Source: Photobacterium indicum (lineage in GTDB: Bacteria; Pseudomonadota; Gammaproteobacteria; Enterobacterales; Vibrionaceae). From it: 64,000 bases of DNA. The notes beneath the pieces were generated by a model, which was not told the DNA's origin, did no database searches, and saw nothing but the letters and a program-made list of their open reading frames with translations. Of this stretch, positions 26,130 to 34,294 are shown piece by piece; the first letter of the stretch is position 1; the number at the start of each line of letters is the position of its first letter. The DNA is taken from the NCBI RefSeq assembly GCF_003026215.1, contig NZ_PYOC01000001.1:620001-684000 (forward strand), read 5' to 3'. A program made the position numbers and the translations under genes.

Positions 26130-26975
26130 TTACATACCAACCGTCATGTGCAGACCGTAGAACATGCCACGGCTCACTAATTCTGACGAGAATACCAAGA
26201 TGAAGCTAAGTAGCATCACAGGTACACCTGGACGGCTTACCATCAAGCGAGGTACAAACCAGACGCCAAGGGCTGCTAGTAAAAGTCCCACACGTAAGAT
26301 TTGTAACTGCATCATGTCAGGGATCAAATCAGACGCTGATACGATGGCAGTATTAATGTCACCCAGTGAAATCATTTGGCTAACAGTTGCAATCACACTG
26401 ACGGCAACCGCGATCGCACCAAATAACGGTAGTGCATTATCTAAGGCTGCCATCTTATGATCAGAAGCAGTCAGTAGCATGTGACCGAAAATCAGACCAG
26501 AAATAATGGTTGTTAAGATAAATGCCATTGGCGTGTAGACGGTGTCCCATGTTGGCACTGTGTCGATAAGGTACACTTTGATCATCGAGTACATGAAGCT
26601 CACACCAATGATCATAGCAATCACCAATAAAGCTTTACGTAACGACTCTGCGCCTTTGTCGAGTACTTCCAGTAGCCAATAGAAACCACCCGCAGCAAAG
26701 AACAAGCTGCCCGTGAAGATCTCATTAGACAGCCATGAACTGCCCACTTGGTTCAAAGCATTCATCGCGCGTAATGGGCTGCCAAGGTGCACGGTAGATG
26801 CCATGAAACCTAGGCCCATTAAGACCCAAATGAAAAACATGTTTTTATGTAAGCGGTCACTTTCACCGATACACAGTTTGCCTGCCAAGATAATGCAGCC
26901 AAGCAGTAAGAATGCACCCACTGCGGTTTGTGCTAATACCGTGAATAGAATCAACGGCCATTCATGCCAAGCCAT
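26130..26975 (-). CDS. dmsC: DMSO reductase membrane anchor DmsC
   Basis: Quinol-oxidising integral membrane subunit of the anaerobic S/N-oxide reductase. It has 281 residues from the ATG at 26975 (MAWHEWPLILFTVL), which is behind GGAGGT inside the end of dmsB; an extension further upstream only overlaps dmsB. About eight membrane spans are apparent. Close family stretches are VLMGLGFMASTVHLGSPLRA, SNEIFTGSLFFAAGGFYWLL, DTVPTWDTVYTPMAF and the C-terminal SRGMFYGLHMTVGM, as in E. coli DmsC. Last gene of the dmsABC operon. Confidence 0.92.
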   Translation of the reverse strand: MAWHEWPLILFTVLAQTAVGAFLLLGCIILAGKLCIGESDRLHKNMFFIWVLMGLGFMASTVHLGSPLRAMNALNQVGSSWLSNEIFTGSLFFAAGGFYWLLEVLDKGAESLRKALLVIAMIIGVSFMYSMIKVYLIDTVPTWDTVYTPMAFILTTIISGLIFGHMLLTASDHKMAALDNALPLFGAIAVAVSVIATVSQMISLGDINTAIVSASDLIPDMMQLQILRVGLLLAALGVWFVPRLMVSRPGVPVMLLSFILVFSSELVSRGMFYGLHMTVGM

Positions 26976-26976
26976 G

Positions 26977-27591
26977 TTATACCTCCTTCGGATTTGCCAA
27001 GTGACCGGTTTGATCATCCGTCGGACGCGCATTTCGGTTCAGCTTAATGACAATGTTTGGTTTTGTTGTTAGTGATGACGGTAAAGGAGCAACATCTGCA
27101 TTTGTACCGTATTTTTCACGCAATTCCGCTATCGGACCAAACTCCAGTGCCCGCAGTGGACAAGACCCAACACAGATTGGCTCTAGCCCTTGACCAACAC
27201 GTTCGTAACAGCCGTCACACTTGGTCATGTGACCTTTTTCTTCATTGTACTGAGGTGCGCCGTATGGGCAGGCCATTTCACAGTATTTACAGCCGATGCA
27301 AACATCTTCATCGACAATCACGAAGCCGTCTTCACGTTTGTGCATAGCGCCACTTGGGCATACTTTGGTACAAGCAGGTTCGTCACAATGGTTACAAGCG
27401 ATTGAAAGGTAGTATGAGTACACATCCTGACGGAAGGTATCACCATCTTTAATCCAGTTGCCGCCTGCGTATTCATAGATGCGGCGGTAGTTCACGCCGA
27501 TGTCTAAGTCTTTGTTATCTTTGCAAGATAGCTGACATGTTTTACAGCCAGTGCATTTGCTTGAATCGATATAAAAGCCGTATTGTTTCAT
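26977..27591 (-). CDS. dmsB: DMSO reductase iron-sulfur subunit DmsB
   Basis: Electron-transfer subunit with four [4Fe-4S] clusters passing electrons from DmsC to DmsA. It has 204 residues with four cysteine groups: CTGCKTCQLSC, CNHCDEPACTKVC, CIGCKYCEMAC and the later CDGC with CVGSC. KQYGFYIDSSKCTGCKTC is the usual DmsB opening. The C-terminus is polar. ATG 27591 is ten bases after the dmsA stop with AAGGG ahead. Its 3' end carries the ribosome site of dmsC. Confidence 0.95.
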   Translation of the reverse strand: MKQYGFYIDSSKCTGCKTCQLSCKDNKDLDIGVNYRRIYEYAGGNWIKDGDTFRQDVYSYYLSIACNHCDEPACTKVCPSGAMHKREDGFVIVDEDVCIGCKYCEMACPYGAPQYNEEKGHMTKCDGCYERVGQGLEPICVGSCPLRALEFGPIAELREKYGTNADVAPLPSSLTTKPNIVIKLNRNARPTDDQTGHLANPKEV

Positions 27592-27601
27592 TATTTAACC
27601 C

Positions 27602-30046
27602 TTATGCCTTCTTCACAAGTTGCACGTCGACTAAGTTTGTATGCTGTGGGTTGCCTTTTGCTAATGGGCTAGGGCGCTGAGTGGTCAGTACGTTAATACA
27701 GCCACTGTGATCGATACGTTGTCCATCAGGGGCGTACCAAGCACCTTCACCTAACGCGACAACACCAGGCATCATTCGTGGTGTGACTTTTGCGTTGATG
27801 TGCACTTCACCACGGTCGTTGAAGATACGAATCAGATCACCATTTTTTATCCCACGCGTTTGGGCATCAAGAGGGTTCAACCACATCTCTTGCTTGGCGG
27901 CATCTTTTAATATATCAACGTTACCGTACGTCGAGTGAGTACGTGACTTATAATGGAAACCTGTTAATTGAAGCGGGTAGTTACCTTGTTTAGAGGCTTC
28001 CCATCCTTCGAAATTAGGTGTGTAAACCGGTAATGGATGGATTGTTTCATCTGCATCCAATTCCCATGTTTGACCTATGCTAGCCAAGCGTTCTGAGTAA
28101 ATTTCAATTTTACCTGAGGGTGTTCTTAGCGGATTCGCTTTAGGGTTTTCACGGAAATCTTTATAAGCGACAAAATGCTCTTTCACAAATCGCTTATAAA
28201 TACCTTGCTCACGCATGGCTTCGAACGTTGGTAGCGATGGATCTTGTTCGCGAGTTAGTTGGTATAAGTGACGTAACCAACCTTCTTGATCGCGACCTTC
28301 AGTAAAGGTTTCTTCAACCCCTAATTTCTGTGCCAAACCAGTACAGATATCGTAAATACTCTTTGCTTCAAATTGTGGTTTAATCGCTTGTGATGCAAAG
28401 ATGAAATACGGCATGTTGCCTGCTGATGCATCCATACAGAAATCGGATTGCTCAGAGGTGGTTAAATCAGGTAGTACGATATCGGCATATTTAGCAGATG
28501 ACGTCATGTGGTTATCTATTACCACAATCATTTCACAGGCTTTTTCATCTTGAAGAATGTCATGAGTACGGTTGATATCAGCATGCTGATTAATCAAACA
28601 GTTACCAGCATAATTCCAGATGAACTTAATAGGCACATCAAGTTTTTCTTTGCCGCGAATACCATCGGCCGTTGCTGTCATTTCAGGACCTCGGAAAATA
28701 GCATCAGTCCACAAGAACATTGGGATAGATACTTCAATTGGGTTCTGTAATGTAGGGAAGCGAACAAAAGGAATACTAGAGCTGCTTTCGCGTGCTCCTG
28801 TACCACCACCGTTAAGGCCAACATTACCGGTTAATAAGGCCAGCATTGCAATCGCACGAGATGCAATTTCGCCATTAGCGGTACGTTGTAGTCCCCAGCC
28901 TTGAATAATGGCACAAGGCTTAGTTGAGCCTATTTCGCGAGCTGCTTTGATAATAATGTCTGCAGGAATTCCCGTAATTGATGAAGCCCACTCAGGGGTT
29001 TTCTCTACTTCATCATTGCCTAACCCTAAAATATAAGACTTATAATCGCTGTTTGCAGGGGCTGAAGCTGGTAATGTTTTTCCATCATAACCGACACAGT
29101 ATTTATCAAGGAAAGCTTGATCAACCAAGTCTTCTTTGATCATTACATGTGCCATTGCCGCAATAAACGCAGTATCTGTACCAGGACGAATAGGGATCCA
29201 CTGATCTTCACGTCCACCGGCGGTATCGGTATAGCGAGGATCGATTACGATCATGCGAGCATTAGATTTTTCTTTGCCTTCCATGAAGTGGTGAATAACA
29301 CCACCACCAGACATACGCGTTTCTGCTGGGTTATTACCAAACTGTACGATTAGCTTGGTATTTTCTAAATCAGAAGGGGAGTTATTTGCCGCAAAACCAC
29401 CGTAAGTGTAGTTCAGACCTACGGCAATTTGTGCCGTTGAGTAATCACCATAATGGTTTAAGTAGCCACCGTTTAGGTTCATCAAGCGAGCAATTAAACT
29501 ACCGCCAGGAGGCCATGATTTGGTTACTGTACCGCCTAGAGTACCAGTACCGTAATTCAAGTAAATTGCTTCATTGCCGTAGTCTTTACGAATAGTGGTA
29601 ATAGAAGCTGCGATCTCACTGAAAGCTTCATCCCAACTAATGCGTTTGAATTTACCTTCACCACGCTTGCCTACGCGTTTCATTGGATATTTCAAGCGAT
29701 CAGGGTTATATACGCGGCGACGCATTGAACGACCACGTAAGCAAGCACGTACTTGGTGATGACCGTATTCGTCATTACCTGTGTTATCGGTTTCAACCCA
29801 CTTTATTTCGCCATCAGATACATGCATACGTAATGGGCAGCGGCTGCCACAGTTTACGGTACAAGCACTCCATACAACTTTGTCTTCCGTTGGTGCGGTT
29901 GGCGTTGCAGCGAAAGCGGAATTTGATTTGAATGGAAGGGTAACACTGCTGGCTACGGCGGCTAAACTGCCTAAGACGGAACCTGTTTTCACAAAGTTAC
30001 GACGAGATAATTTAGGTGCTAGTAGCTCTTTCAGTTTTATTTTCAT
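27602..30046 (-). CDS. dmsA: DMSO reductase molybdopterin catalytic subunit DmsA
   Basis: Molybdenum enzyme reducing DMSO or related oxides as terminal acceptor. It has 814 residues. The N-terminus is a twin-arginine signal (SRRNFVKTGSVLGSLAAVAS), so the folded protein is exported by Tat. The [4Fe-4S] cysteines lie in CTVNCGSRCPL and RACLRGRS (about residues 62-105). Then the molybdopterin-binding domains with NYGTGTLGG, FGNNPAETRMSGGG, IDPRYTDTA, and the dinucleotide-binding C-terminus with FHYKSRTHSTYGNV. The exact substrate (DMSO, TMAO, other) is not determined. Divergent from its likely chaperone gene at 30410. Confidence 0.94.
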   Translation of the reverse strand: MKIKLKELLAPKLSRRNFVKTGSVLGSLAAVASSVTLPFKSNSAFAATPTAPTEDKVVWSACTVNCGSRCPLRMHVSDGEIKWVETDNTGNDEYGHHQVRACLRGRSMRRRVYNPDRLKYPMKRVGKRGEGKFKRISWDEAFSEIAASITTIRKDYGNEAIYLNYGTGTLGGTVTKSWPPGGSLIARLMNLNGGYLNHYGDYSTAQIAVGLNYTYGGFAANNSPSDLENTKLIVQFGNNPAETRMSGGGVIHHFMEGKEKSNARMIVIDPRYTDTAGGREDQWIPIRPGTDTAFIAAMAHVMIKEDLVDQAFLDKYCVGYDGKTLPASAPANSDYKSYILGLGNDEVEKTPEWASSITGIPADIIIKAAREIGSTKPCAIIQGWGLQRTANGEIASRAIAMLALLTGNVGLNGGGTGARESSSSIPFVRFPTLQNPIEVSIPMFLWTDAIFRGPEMTATADGIRGKEKLDVPIKFIWNYAGNCLINQHADINRTHDILQDEKACEMIVVIDNHMTSSAKYADIVLPDLTTSEQSDFCMDASAGNMPYFIFASQAIKPQFEAKSIYDICTGLAQKLGVEETFTEGRDQEGWLRHLYQLTREQDPSLPTFEAMREQGIYKRFVKEHFVAYKDFRENPKANPLRTPSGKIEIYSERLASIGQTWELDADETIHPLPVYTPNFEGWEASKQGNYPLQLTGFHYKSRTHSTYGNVDILKDAAKQEMWLNPLDAQTRGIKNGDLIRIFNDRGEVHINAKVTPRMMPGVVALGEGAWYAPDGQRIDHSGCINVLTTQRPSPLAKGNPQHTNLVDVQLVKKA

Positions 30047-30409
30047 AGCACGACATTCTCTGTGTTATTGCTGACACAATTGTTTTTTATATGATTAATA
30101 AATAACGGTTATGATTTAAGTTCTACTCTTTAAGTGGTAGAGCTATATTAGCCATACTTTCTGTTTTGTTGCCTCTTTACTATGTCTTGCATCAATAAAA
30201 ACGAGGGAGAGAAACGGGCTGTATTTATATTTGTATAATCTCTGATTAAGATCACGGTTATTAAGAGAAGTTGATGCTTTACAAGCATTTACGTATTGCT
30301 AATCATTCTTATTCAGTTATTAATAATATTCAAAATTGCGTTAAAACAATTTTCTTATAATGTTCTTGGGGTAGACTCAAAATGTATCTAGTCCAAATAA
30401 TGAGGAATT
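30047..30409. promoter_or_regulatory. Divergent promoter region between dmsA and the TorD-type chaperone gene
   Basis: 363 bp with no gene, very AT-rich. TTGATGCTTTACAA at 30271-30284 matches eight of ten defined positions of an FNR box. AATGAGGAATT supplies the ribosome site of the + strand gene. Anaerobic control by FNR and Nar-type regulators would be expected for the family, but only this weak site was seen. Confidence 0.4.
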
Positions 30410-30994
30410 ATGGAAAACATCGCAATTGTTGCAAAGTTATTAGGCAGCTTCTTTTATTTCCCATTGGCGCATGAAAATAATATTCAATATTTAGACGCGA
30501 TTAAAAATAGTGATGACGTAAATGAAACCGCTTTTTCTGCATTTATTTCTGCAGTAGAAAGTACAAATGAAGAAGCGCTACGAGCTGATTTTCAATTATT
30601 GTTTGAAGGTTGTGAAATAATGCCTGCGCCACCATGGGGATCGGTTTATTTAGATCGTGAACAAGTGATCTTTGGTGATTCTACGTTACGTTTGCGACAC
30701 TTTTTAGCTAGTCACAATATGCTGTTAGATACAGGTATGCGAGAACCGGAAGATCAATTTGGATTAACCCTATTAGCCTTAGCCAATATTATTGATCAAT
30801 GTGACGATGTAACGATCGTGACTGCTTTGTTGGCCGAACACCTTTTGCCGTGGGCATATCATTACCTTGCATTGGTACAGAAACACGGTCAGACAGATGT
30901 GTATAAAGTACTGGCTGAGATAACTGAAGAGTGGTTAAGCGCGGTTCAGGTTGAATTGAAGGTAACACCTCAAACGTATAAATTATATTTCTGA
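30410..30994 (+). CDS. TorD/DmsD-family chaperone for molybdoenzyme maturation
   Basis: Cytoplasmic chaperone that binds the Tat signal of a DMSO-reductase-type enzyme until cofactor loading is done. It has 194 residues, almost wholly helical. Family features include the early LGSFFYFPL, DFQLLFEGCEIMPAPPWGSVYLD (about residues 64-84) and the EPEDQFGLTLLALANIID segment with the conserved E-PDH-like core. The likely client is DmsA, encoded divergently 363 bp away. The stop overlaps the next start (TGATG), so it is translationally coupled to the ferredoxin gene. Confidence 0.88.
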   Translation: MENIAIVAKLLGSFFYFPLAHENNIQYLDAIKNSDDVNETAFSAFISAVESTNEEALRADFQLLFEGCEIMPAPPWGSVYLDREQVIFGDSTLRLRHFLASHNMLLDTGMREPEDQFGLTLLALANIIDQCDDVTIVTALLAEHLLPWAYHYLALVQKHGQTDVYKVLAEITEEWLSAVQVELKVTPQTYKLYF

Positions 30995-31551
30995 TGGCCG
31001 AGCGTAACGAAAAATATTATCGGGCGTGTCTAGAGCATTACTCCGTAAGCCGACGAGGCTTATTAAGAGGATTATTCTCTGGTGCGAATAAAGCGGTTCA
31101 GGTGCCAGATGAAATATCGGTAAAACGTTCTGTTCCTCGTCCACCAGGTGCTGTAGAAGAAGGTGTGTTTTTACAGTTATGCCAATCATGCAATTACTGT
31201 GAAACGGCATGTGCGCAGCAAGTGATTGAAATGGTTGATGGGCGGCCTCAGCTTAATCTAGATTACAATCACTGCACACAATGCGGTGCATGCCAAAAAG
31301 CCTGTTCGACTGGTGCATTATCATCAATAAACAATGATATTGGTTTACGTCCATCATTCTCGAAAGGATGTAATAATCGCTTGTCTGGCGAATGCCTAAT
31401 CTGTGCTGATGCTTGCCCACAGTTGGCGATCTCTGTTTCTTCTCGGCAGTTACCCGTTATAAATGAAGAACTGTGTTTTGGGTGCGGTCAGTGTCGTTCG
31501 GCATGTTTTACTGGTGCTGTTCAGCTGGAATGGCAAACAGCTCGCCATTAA
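30994..31551 (+). CDS. NapF-like multi-cluster ferredoxin
   Basis: Iron-sulfur protein of 185 residues with four cysteine groups: CQSCNYCETAC, CTQCGACQKAC, the looser set CNNRLSGECLICADAC and CFGCGQCRSAC, so up to four [4Fe-4S] clusters. NapF in E. coli helps mature periplasmic nitrate reductase NapA; here the neighbours are dms genes, so a role in DmsA maturation or electron supply is inferred. The N-terminal VSRRGLLRGLFSG resembles a twin-arginine sequence, also found in NapF, which stays cytoplasmic. It overlaps the chaperone gene by one base. Confidence 0.88.
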   Translation: MAERNEKYYRACLEHYSVSRRGLLRGLFSGANKAVQVPDEISVKRSVPRPPGAVEEGVFLQLCQSCNYCETACAQQVIEMVDGRPQLNLDYNHCTQCGACQKACSTGALSSINNDIGLRPSFSKGCNNRLSGECLICADACPQLAISVSSRQLPVINEELCFGCGQCRSACFTGAVQLEWQTARH

Positions 31552-31560
31552 GCGAGCTGT
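31537..31560 (+). terminator. Hairpin overlapping the end of the NapF-like gene
   Basis: ACAGCTCGC (31537-31545) and GCGAGCTGT (31552-31560) pair across the stop codon. There is no T-run, so it may be a weak or Rho-assisted end, or an mRNA 3' protector. Confidence 0.45.
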
Positions 31561-31701
31561 AAAATTTCATCTATATCTTTTTATGCAACAAAGATTGGCT
31601 TCCTTAGCACTATTTATTCCTCTAAATCAATATTGTAGAAATGACGAACTACACTTTATTGATGAACTTAGCGGTAATACTTTTGTTTTTTAGGAGGTAA
31701 G

Positions 31702-32079
31702 ATGAGCGCTCTACACGGATTAACCATTGAAATTGATCGTGATCGTAATAACTTCTTTATGGAAATAAAAGCAATCGGTACGTTAACGCATGCTGATTAC
31801 GAAAAAATTACCCCGATCATTGATGAAGCGTTGGAAGGTGTAACAGTGCCTATTGTGAATGTTTATATCGATGGAACTGAATTCGATGGTTGGCAGTTAC
31901 AAGCCGCGTGGGATGATCTAAAAATTGGATTAAAGCATGGCAAGAAATTCGATAAAGTGGCTTTATACGGTAACCAGCATTGGCAAGAAGTGATGTCAAA
32001 AATTGGCAGTTGGTTTGTATCGGGTGAAGTTAGATATTTTGACGATCCACTCGAAGCATTAGCATGGTTAAGAGATTAG
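31702..32079 (+). CDS. SpoIIAA-like (STAS-fold) protein
   Basis: Small soluble protein of 125 residues of the SpoIIAA-like family, known from crystal structures but without a defined task. Recognisable pattern: GLTIEIDRDRNNFFMEIKA then GTLTHADYEKI, the strand VNVYIDGTEFDGWQLQAAWDD and the C-terminal VRYFDDPLEALAWL. A strong ribosome site TTAGGAGGTAAG precedes ATG 31702. It lies alone, 150 bp after the ferredoxin gene. Confidence 0.82.
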   Translation: MSALHGLTIEIDRDRNNFFMEIKAIGTLTHADYEKITPIIDEALEGVTVPIVNVYIDGTEFDGWQLQAAWDDLKIGLKHGKKFDKVALYGNQHWQEVMSKIGSWFVSGEVRYFDDPLEALAWLRD

Positions 32080-32261
32080 GTTCACTGGAAAGAATGGATG
32101 AACAGTGATTGGGGTTATTAAAATTTGCCAAAAATGTGCAATTATTATTGTTTTCATACATTTTAATTAAATTTAATCACTGTATGAATGATTTTTTTAC
32201 GATAAAATTAAACGACGTTCGATATGTAACTGCTTGAATCTATATAATACAGGCTTAAAGA

Positions 32262-33002
32262 ATGAAAATAACTACGATCGCATCCGTCATCACTACCGCT
32301 TTAATTCCCGTCATGTTTTCTTCAACGTGTATGGCATATACATCGAATGATGTTGAATCGGTAAATAGTGTTGACGTTGCAAGTACAACGGAAGTACAGA
32401 GTGATACAACAACGAAAGCTGCAACAATGCCTCGGTTTGATGATTCGCCACGTTATTTTGTCGGCATTAACGCCGGTAAAAGTAAGTTAAATGGAACCGA
32501 TATTGCGACATTAGGCAGCGATTCTCAAGAAGCTTCAAGCCCTGATGCAAGTGGCTTTGGTGGTTTGTCTATAGGCCGATACAGCGCTAGTGGTGGCAGC
32601 CGTATATATTACAGCTATGAGCAGCATTCGGCAGACACACAATTTAGCTCTGCCTTATCTTACTCGACGAAAACGAGCTTGCATTTACTGAATGCTGATC
32701 GTGTTTTTCGTACAGATAAAAGCGTAAACCCTTTCATCGGATTACATTTTGGTTATGGTAAAACGAAATCTGATTCCGAACTTTCTAGTGGTTATAAAGA
32801 CTCTGGGCTTGTCTTTGGTTTACAAGCAGGTGTTGCTTGGCGTGCCAGTGAACAATTTACCATTGAGCTAGGGCTTCGCCATACGGTTTTGCCTGATGAC
32901 TCTAAAGAATGGTCTGCGACAAGCGGTGGTAACACCTATAAGTTTCAGTCAACGCAAAGTACATTGTCTTCAGCGTATTTGGGGGCTAATTACCGCTTCT
33001 AA
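32262..33002 (+). CDS. Outer-membrane beta-barrel protein
   Basis: Exported protein of 246 residues. Signal peptide about 1-25 (ALIPVMFSSTCMA-YTS), then a 35-residue polar stretch rich in T, S and V and a barrel domain from about residue 65. Alternating strands such as YFVGINAGKSKLNG, SRIYYSYEQHSADTQ and FIGLHFGYGKTK, and a C-terminal aromatic (LGANYRF), are the insertion signal of outer-membrane proteins. It resembles small OmpA/OmpW-like barrels; the function is unknown. A hairpin (AACACGCA/TGCGTGTT, 33035-33065) follows without a T-run. Confidence 0.8.
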   Translation: MKITTIASVITTALIPVMFSSTCMAYTSNDVESVNSVDVASTTEVQSDTTTKAATMPRFDDSPRYFVGINAGKSKLNGTDIATLGSDSQEASSPDASGFGGLSIGRYSASGGSRIYYSYEQHSADTQFSSALSYSTKTSLHLLNADRVFRTDKSVNPFIGLHFGYGKTKSDSELSSGYKDSGLVFGLQAGVAWRASEQFTIELGLRHTVLPDDSKEWSATSGGNTYKFQSTQSTLSSAYLGANYRF

Positions 33003-33149
33003 TAGTATATTGGGTATATCCACTTTGTTTAAGTAACACGCATTTAGCCTTAATAAGTGCGTGTTCATAACACCACGGTTTACTCAGCCTTTCAGCCGCG
33101 TATAATGCCCTCCTCATAAACGACAATCATTATCAATAAGGACTTCATT

Positions 33150-34025
33150 TTGAAGCTATTTGTCAGAGATCTTACGGTTATTGACGCCTCATACTTGTGT
33201 GACGAGCGTGGAATGGTCGGTGAAAGTTGGATTCTTGATGTGGTGATGTCGGGCGAACTGAATGAAATGAGTATGCTGCTTGATTTCAGTCGTGTGAAAA
33301 AGCAAATTAAGTTCTTGGTTGATGAGCATGTCGATCATCGTTTGATTGTGCCAAGCAACAATACTGCAATTCGGACATCGACCACTAAATCAGGTTATGC
33401 GACGGTAGATTTACTGCGTGGTGATAAATGTATTCACTTACATAGCCCTGAAGAAGCATACTGCTTTATTGATGCAGAAAAAGTAACGATTGAATCTGTG
33501 ACGGCTTACCTGCATAACGTACTTAAAGGTAACTTGCCTGATAACGTTGAAGGGTTAGAGCTTACTTTACGTCATGAAAAGATTGATGGTCCTTTTTATC
33601 ATTACAGTCATGGTTTAAAAAAGCATGACGGCAACTGCCAGCGTATTGCTCATGGCCATCGCTCTCCCGTTGAACTGTTTGTTGATGGCGCTCGCCGTAC
33701 TGAACTTGAACAGCAATGGGCAAATCGTTGGGAAGATATTTATTTAGGCACGAAAGAAGACATGATTTCTGTGGCTGAATTAAACCTTAGCGAACACGCT
33801 ACATCTATTACCGACGATGGTTATTTTGGGTTTCGTTATACTGCGCCGCAAGGTGAATTCGAACTCGCAATAGCGAAATCAGAAACTGAAATTATTGATA
33901 CCGATACCACTGTCGAGTTATTGGCATCGTATATTGCTAATGAAGTGAAGCAATCATTGAGTGATGAATCGCTTGAGGTCGTTGCTTACGAAGGTGTCGG
34001 TAAAGGCGCAATGGCTTCAGCTTAA
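33150..34025 (+). CDS. Tandem 6-pyruvoyl-tetrahydropterin/6-carboxytetrahydropterin synthase-like protein
   Basis: Protein of 291 residues with two domains of the PTPS/QueD fold. The N-terminal copy keeps LDFSRVKKQIKFLVDE and VDHRL (Asp62-His63) but has GES where the zinc-binding HGH should be. The C-terminal copy has His154 (HYSHGLKKH), Cys163 and His168/His170 (CQRIAHGHRS) but no DH motif. Zinc site and catalytic DH thus sit in different copies. Start is TTG 33150 behind AAGGACTTCATT; the next Met (residue 22) would cut the first strand. Role in pterin or queuosine-like chemistry is inferred. Confidence 0.8.
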   Translation: MKLFVRDLTVIDASYLCDERGMVGESWILDVVMSGELNEMSMLLDFSRVKKQIKFLVDEHVDHRLIVPSNNTAIRTSTTKSGYATVDLLRGDKCIHLHSPEEAYCFIDAEKVTIESVTAYLHNVLKGNLPDNVEGLELTLRHEKIDGPFYHYSHGLKKHDGNCQRIAHGHRSPVELFVDGARRTELEQQWANRWEDIYLGTKEDMISVAELNLSEHATSITDDGYFGFRYTAPQGEFELAIAKSETEIIDTDTTVELLASYIANEVKQSLSDESLEVVAYEGVGKGAMASA

Positions 34026-34062
34026 TCGACTTCTGCTTAATTAGCCTCTGCCGAATAAAAGC

Positions 34063-34104
34063 CCATTATCATCTGCTTTCACTGCGATGATAATGGTTTT
34101 TTTT
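34063..34104 (+). terminator. Intrinsic terminator after the pterin-synthase-like gene
   Basis: CCATTATCATC (34063-34073) pairs perfectly with GATGATAATGG (34086-34096), 12-base loop, then eight T. Confidence 0.9.
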
Positions 34105-34123
34105 ATCTTATAGAGTATTAGTA

Positions 34124-34284
34124 ATACCAATCTAGACAAATACCTGATCATTCTTGCTGGTTAAAACTGCTAATAACAAGGCAGAAATTTTATAATTAGA
34201 ATAACTAGTTACTTCAATTTCTGCCTTGTTATTATCAATTTTTCCTGCGCAATTATCTGACCATTTACTTATCTAGAATGGTAT
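34124..34284. mobile_element. MITE-like palindromic element, 161 bp
   Basis: A gene-free, nearly self-complementary element. The outer ends ATACCAATCTAGA and, inverted, ATACCATTCTAGA act as terminal repeats; the inner arms are a perfect 19-bp inverted repeat (34171-34189 TAATAACAAGGCAGAAATT with 34216-34234), and the centre holds TAACTAGTTA (34202-34211). The region between outer and inner arms has diverged. Flanking bases do not show an obvious duplication. It is too short to encode a transposase, so it would be mobilised in trans if it is a MITE. It lies between two converging transcripts. Confidence 0.7.
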
Positions 34285-34294
34285 AAAACGAAAG

